From Acholeplasmatales bacterium (GTDB lineage: Bacteria > Bacillota_I > Bacilli_A > Acholeplasmatales > Anaeroplasmataceae): a stretch of 9,136 nucleotides of DNA. Positions within the stretch are counted from its first letter, which is position 1; every line of letters starts with the position of its first letter. Positions 5,819 through 9,136 of the stretch are shown here, piece by piece. The stretch is taken from contig JAILGR010000102.1 in assembly GCA_024696565.1 (NCBI GenBank), positions 1-9,136 of the forward strand, given 5' to 3'. A program made the position numbers and the translations under genes. The notes beneath the pieces were generated by a model, which saw nothing but the letters and a program-made list of their open reading frames with translations, did not search any database and had not been told where the DNA came from.

Positions 5819-6961
5819 ATGAGACATTTATACATCGTTGGAGCTTGTGGCTCAATTGGAAGACAAACCTTAGATATAGTTAGAAATAATAAAGAAGAAT
5901 TTAAAGTTGTTGGTTTAGCTGTTGGTTCTAATAAGGAAATAGCAGTTAAATTAATAGAAGAATTTAAGCCTGAAGTAGTTTGTTTTAAAGAAGGATATGT
6001 TTATGAATTATCATATAAACCAGTTATTTTTGTAGGGGATAAGGGATTAGAAGAATTAGCTGCTTATTCTAAATATGAAGATGAGGTTTTTGTTAACGCA
6101 TTAGTTGGTATGTCTGGTATTATGCCAACTGTTAGTGCTATTAAAGCTAAAAAGACTATAGCTTTAGCAAATAAAGAGACTTTAGTCGCAGCTGGAGATT
6201 TAATTAATGATTTAGTAAAAAAATATAATGTTCCTTTAGTTCCTATCGATAGTGAACATTCGGCAATATTACAGTGTTTAACTGGCGAATCTAAAAAAGA
6301 AGTAAAAAGATTGATTATTACAGCTTCTGGTGGTTCATTTAGAGATAAGAAAAGAGAAGAATTAATAGGAGTTACAAAAGAGGCTGCTCTTAAGCATCCT
6401 AATTGGAGTATGGGAGCTAAAATAACTATTGATTCAGCTACTATGATGAATAAAGGATTTGAAGTAATAGAAGCTCATCATTTATTTCATATCCCATATG
6501 AGAAAATTGATACTATATTACATAAAGAAAGTATTGTTCATTCTTTAGTTGAGTTTAATGATGGGACTATAAAAGCAGAACTTGGTAGTCCAGATATGCA
6601 TACACCTATTGCATATGCATTAAGATATCCTCATCATTTACAAAATGAGTCTGATAATTTAGATTTAATTGGCTTAAATTTGCATTTTGAGGAATTATCT
6701 GATAAAAGATATCCTTGTTTAGAATATGCTTATTTAGCAGCAAAAAAAGGTGGTATTTATCCTGCTATATTAAATGCAGCTAATGAAGCTGCAGTTAAAT
6801 TATTTTTGTTAGATAAAATTGAGTTTTTAGAAATAGAAAAAATAATTTATGATGAAATTACAAATAAAAAGTATGAAACTATTTCTTATACTTTAGAAAA
6901 TGTGGTTTCTATAAGTCTTTTGGTTATAAAAGAGATATTAAAAAAATTTGGAGTTGATTAG
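5819..6961 (+). CDS. dxr: 1-deoxy-D-xylulose 5-phosphate reductoisomerase
   Basis: DXR (IspC) converts 1-deoxyxylulose 5-phosphate to 2-C-methylerythritol 4-phosphate with NADPH and a divalent metal. It is the first committed step of the MEP isoprenoid pathway and the target of fosmidomycin. The N-terminal Rossmann motif reads GACGSIGRQTLD (8-19), with Cys10 where Thr is usual. Further blocks are ALANKETLVAAG (115-126), PIDSEHSAI (142-150), ASGGSFR (169-175) and HPNWSMGAKITIDSATMMNK (193-212). Metal ligands equivalent to E. coli Asp150, Glu152 and Glu231 are Asp144, Glu146 and Glu215. The 380-residue length is normal and all catalytic blocks are present. It starts 3 nt after cdsA with a weak AGG-type site inside the cdsA end, implying coupled translation. 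Its TAG stop meets the rseP start. Confidence 0.98.
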   Translation: MRHLYIVGACGSIGRQTLDIVRNNKEEFKVVGLAVGSNKEIAVKLIEEFKPEVVCFKEGYVYELSYKPVIFVGDKGLEELAAYSKYEDEVFVNALVGMSGIMPTVSAIKAKKTIALANKETLVAAGDLINDLVKKYNVPLVPIDSEHSAILQCLTGESKKEVKRLIITASGGSFRDKKREELIGVTKEAALKHPNWSMGAKITIDSATMMNKGFEVIEAHHLFHIPYEKIDTILHKESIVHSLVEFNDGTIKAELGSPDMHTPIAYALRYPHHLQNESDNLDLIGLNLHFEELSDKRYPCLEYAYLAAKKGGIYPAILNAANEAAVKLFLLDKIEFLEIEKIIYDEITNKKYETISYTLENVVSISLLVIKEILKKFGVD

Positions 6962-8631
6962 TGATGTTTTTAGCGCTTGAGGGCTTTCCACTAGTAGTTG
7001 TATCCATTTTGGCATTTATAATTATTATTGGAGCTATTATTTGTATACATGAGGCTGGACATTTTGTTGTAGCAAGAAAATGTGGTATTTTATGCCATGA
7101 ATTTTCTATTGGTATGGGTCCTGCAATATATAAGAAAAAAGGTCAAGAAACAATGTTTTGCGTTAGAGCAATTCCTATTGGTGGATTTGTTTCTATGGCA
7201 GGAGAAGAAACTTATGACCAATTAACTAAGATTGGTACAACAGTTGGTTTAAATTTGGAAAACAATGTTGCAACTGAAATCATTTTAGATCAAAATGCTA
7301 CTTGTATGGTATCTGGTACTGTAGTAGAAAAAGATTTAGATGGTAAAGAAGGTAAAGATTTATATATTACTTTAAAAGATTCAGAAGGTAATTTAAATTA
7401 TTATCAAATTGCTGAAGATGCTAAATATATATTTGAAAAAGAAGAAACATTACAAATTGCCCCTTATAATAGAACTTTTGATTCTAAACCTAAATGGCAA
7501 AGATTTTTGGTTTTATTTGCTGGAGCATTTATGAATTTTGTTTTAGCAATATTTATTTATTTAATTGTTTCTTTTGCTACTGGAGTTCCTAATTTAAATT
7601 CTAATGTAATTGGCACAGTAGAAGAAGCATATCCTGCTAGTAGTATTCTTTCTGTTGGAGATAAGATTTTAGCAATAAATGGTAATAATACAAATACTTG
7701 GACTGATTTCCAAAAAGAAATGGATACCATTAAAAAGAGTTATGCTGTTAGTGTTGAAATTACATATTTACATGATGGTATAGAAAAAGTAGAAACTCTA
7801 GATTTATTTACTGGTTTTAATTCATTTGGTTTATCTAATTATCAATCTGAACATAGATCTACTGCAGTAGATATACCAGGTTATGATGGAATAAAGGGAC
7901 TTTTAGTTGGTAATGTTAATATTCGTTATAAAGATGAAAAAGGAACAATTGCTAAAGATGATTATTTAACAAAGATTTCTTTTGATGGTGAAGTTACTGA
8001 ATTAACTAGTTGGTCAGATTTAGTTAAAATATTTTCTGAAAAAGTGATTACTACATCAGTTGATGTTAGATTTGAATATTATCATAAAGGTGAAGATGGT
8101 AATTATAGTTTAGTTACTATAGATGAATGTAAATCTATTGAACCATATACTGATGAAGTATTAGATAATCAAAGAATTGATAAGATACCACAATTAATTG
8201 GTGTGGCTCCTGAATATCATTTTTCATTCTTTGATTGTATAGGTGATGCTTTTAAAAGATTTGGTGATGCATTTACTTTAATCTTTAGAACATTAAAATT
8301 ATTAATTGCTCCATCTAGTGTTAGACAAGTTGGAGTGCAAAATCTATCATCCGTAGTTGGTATTTGGGGAATGATAAAGGATTATATAGGAGCTGGTTTT
8401 ATTCCACTATTATCATTAGCTGGTATGTTATCAGTAAATATTGGTATTGTTAATTTATTACCAATTCCTGCATTAGATGGTGGTAGAATCTTGTTTTTAT
8501 TAATAGAAGCTATTACAGGTAAAAAAGTGCCAAAAAAGATAGAAAATATTATTACATTAGTCTTTATGGGACTATTATTTGCATTATTTATTTTCATTAC
8601 AGTATTCGATGTAATGCGTCTTGTTGGTTAG
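6961..8631 (+). CDS. rseP: Site-2 intramembrane zinc metalloprotease, RseP/RasP family
   Basis: This family cleaves transmembrane segments of anti-sigma factors and leftover signal peptides. Numbering from the GTG at 6961, a first hydrophobic helix (about 11-29) ends in the zinc motif HEAGH (30-34). GMGP and AIPIGGFVSMAGEE (70-83) follow. A Bacillota-type insert ends at LQIAPYNRTF, and FAGAFMNFVLA (186-196) opens the next helix. A PDZ domain covers about 214-285 (GDKILAING core). The third zinc-ligand region is NLLPIPALDGGR (498-509, Asp506), with a last helix at about 527-550. At 556 residues it exceeds the roughly 420-450 usual; the excess is mostly 290-415, which looks like a second, diverged PDZ-like domain. 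GGAG (6950-6953) is 7 nt before GTG and 10 nt before the ATG at 6964, so either could start. dxr overlaps by one base or abuts. Confidence 0.95.
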   Translation: MMFLALEGFPLVVVSILAFIIIIGAIICIHEAGHFVVARKCGILCHEFSIGMGPAIYKKKGQETMFCVRAIPIGGFVSMAGEETYDQLTKIGTTVGLNLENNVATEIILDQNATCMVSGTVVEKDLDGKEGKDLYITLKDSEGNLNYYQIAEDAKYIFEKEETLQIAPYNRTFDSKPKWQRFLVLFAGAFMNFVLAIFIYLIVSFATGVPNLNSNVIGTVEEAYPASSILSVGDKILAINGNNTNTWTDFQKEMDTIKKSYAVSVEITYLHDGIEKVETLDLFTGFNSFGLSNYQSEHRSTAVDIPGYDGIKGLLVGNVNIRYKDEKGTIAKDDYLTKISFDGEVTELTSWSDLVKIFSEKVITTSVDVRFEYYHKGEDGNYSLVTIDECKSIEPYTDEVLDNQRIDKIPQLIGVAPEYHFSFFDCIGDAFKRFGDAFTLIFRTLKLLIAPSSVRQVGVQNLSSVVGIWGMIKDYIGAGFIPLLSLAGMLSVNIGIVNLLPIPALDGGRILFLLIEAITGKKVPKKIENIITLVFMGLLFALFIFITVFDVMRLVG

Positions 8632-8647
8632 TTGATGGGGATAAATT

Positions 8648-9136
8648 ATGAGAGAAATTAAAAAGGATTTAATTAAAGAAAATGATGAATTTATTCTAGA
8701 TATAAAGCGTCTTGGAATAAATGGTGAAGGTGTAGGCTTTTATAACCGTATGGCTGTTTTTGTTGATGGGGCAATACCAGGAGAAGGTCATGATGTTATA
8801 GTTACAAAAGTTGATGGCAAAATGGCTTATGCAAAGACTAAAGAAATAAAACATCAAAGCCCATATAGAAAACAACCAGAATGCCCATATTTTGACATTT
8901 GTGGTGGATGTTCTATAATGCACATAGATTATGAAGAATCTTTAAAATTAAAAAGAGAATTAGTAATTGAGGCATTAAATAGATATACTAAAATTAATAC
9001 TAAACAATTTGAAATTAAACAGACAGTAAAATCAGATTATCCTTTTGCTTATAGAAATAAAGAACAACTATATTTGAAAAAAGATAATAATCAAACAAAG
9101 GTTTGTATGATTAGACCTAATTCTAATATTACATTC
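8648..9136 (+). CDS. TrmA/RlmD-family RNA (uracil-5-)-methyltransferase, N-terminal part
   Basis: The frame starts at an ATG 7 nt after GGGG (8637-8640) and is open for 163 codons to the window end. The family adds a methyl group to C5 of uridine in rRNA or tRNA using S-adenosylmethionine. A TRAM-type RNA-binding domain spans about residues 12-67 (RLGINGEGVGFYN, then VDGAIPGEGHDVIV). Next are three cysteines of the iron-sulfur cluster, Cys79-x5-Cys85-x2-Cys88 (CPYFDICGGC). YPFAYRNKEQ (131-140) matches the conserved YRNK segment. The fourth cluster Cys, the SAM domain and the catalytic Cys lie outside. It follows rseP by 16 nt and so is probably in the cdsA unit. RlmD/RlmCD (rRNA U1939 or U747) is likely, but paralogues cannot be told apart from this part. 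Confidence 0.93.
   Translation, partial: MREIKKDLIKENDEFILDIKRLGINGEGVGFYNRMAVFVDGAIPGEGHDVIVTKVDGKMAYAKTKEIKHQSPYRKQPECPYFDICGGCSIMHIDYEESLKLKRELVIEALNRYTKINTKQFEIKQTVKSDYPFAYRNKEQLYLKKDNNQTKVCMIRPNSNITF

Noticed and set aside
8696..8923. Minus-strand open frame near the window end
   Set aside because: It is antisense to the RNA methyltransferase, whose TRAM and cysteine motifs are clear on the + strand.

Overview
The window is a compact, AT-rich stretch of bacterial chromosome with all genes on the + strand. The proteins and the order rpsB-tsf / pyrH-frr / cdsA-dxr-rseP match the conserved translation and envelope cluster of low-GC Gram-positives (Bacillota). An upstream XerC-type recombinase also fits, because in Bacillus subtilis xerC (codV) lies upstream of rpsB. 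Composition, strong Shine-Dalgarno sites, short intergenic gaps and T-tailed terminators suggest a small-genome Bacilli or Erysipelotrichia-like organism. That placement is inference; no rRNA gene is present. TGG encodes Trp, and the nine visible stop codons are five TAA and four TAG, so the standard code reads cleanly.

Layout. At 2-475 is the C-terminal catalytic part of a Xer tyrosine recombinase, cut by the window edge. At 547-1272 is a single-gene unit for a lipoprotein of unknown function, with its own extended -10 promoter and a strong terminator. At 1317-1476 are a promoter and a roughly 100-nt, relatively G-rich leader that can fold, ahead of rpsB (1477-2364) and tsf (2383-3291). A terminator follows tsf. 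The promoter for pyrH-frr (3403-4676) overlaps that terminator, and the pair ends in another terminator. An overlapping promoter, carrying a 10-bp inverted repeat over its -10 element, starts cdsA-dxr-rseP. These three are tightly packed and lead into a partial TrmA/RlmD-family RNA methyltransferase (8648 to the window end).

How the genes work together. rpsB, tsf and frr serve ribosome structure, elongation and recycling. pyrH makes UDP for RNA, DNA and wall precursors. cdsA makes CDP-diacylglycerol for phospholipids, dxr begins committed isoprenoid synthesis by the MEP pathway, and rseP is a site-2 intramembrane protease. uppS, which links isoprenoids to wall lipid carrier and sits between frr and cdsA in B. 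subtilis, is not here; a terminator and promoter occupy that position.

I see no mobile element, CRISPR array, tRNA, rRNA or defence locus, and no clearly new multi-gene system. The best leads are non-coding (the rpsB leader and the cdsA promoter dyad), followed by substitutions in the PyrH UMP loop, the repeat tail on S2, the enlarged RseP and the unknown lipoprotein.
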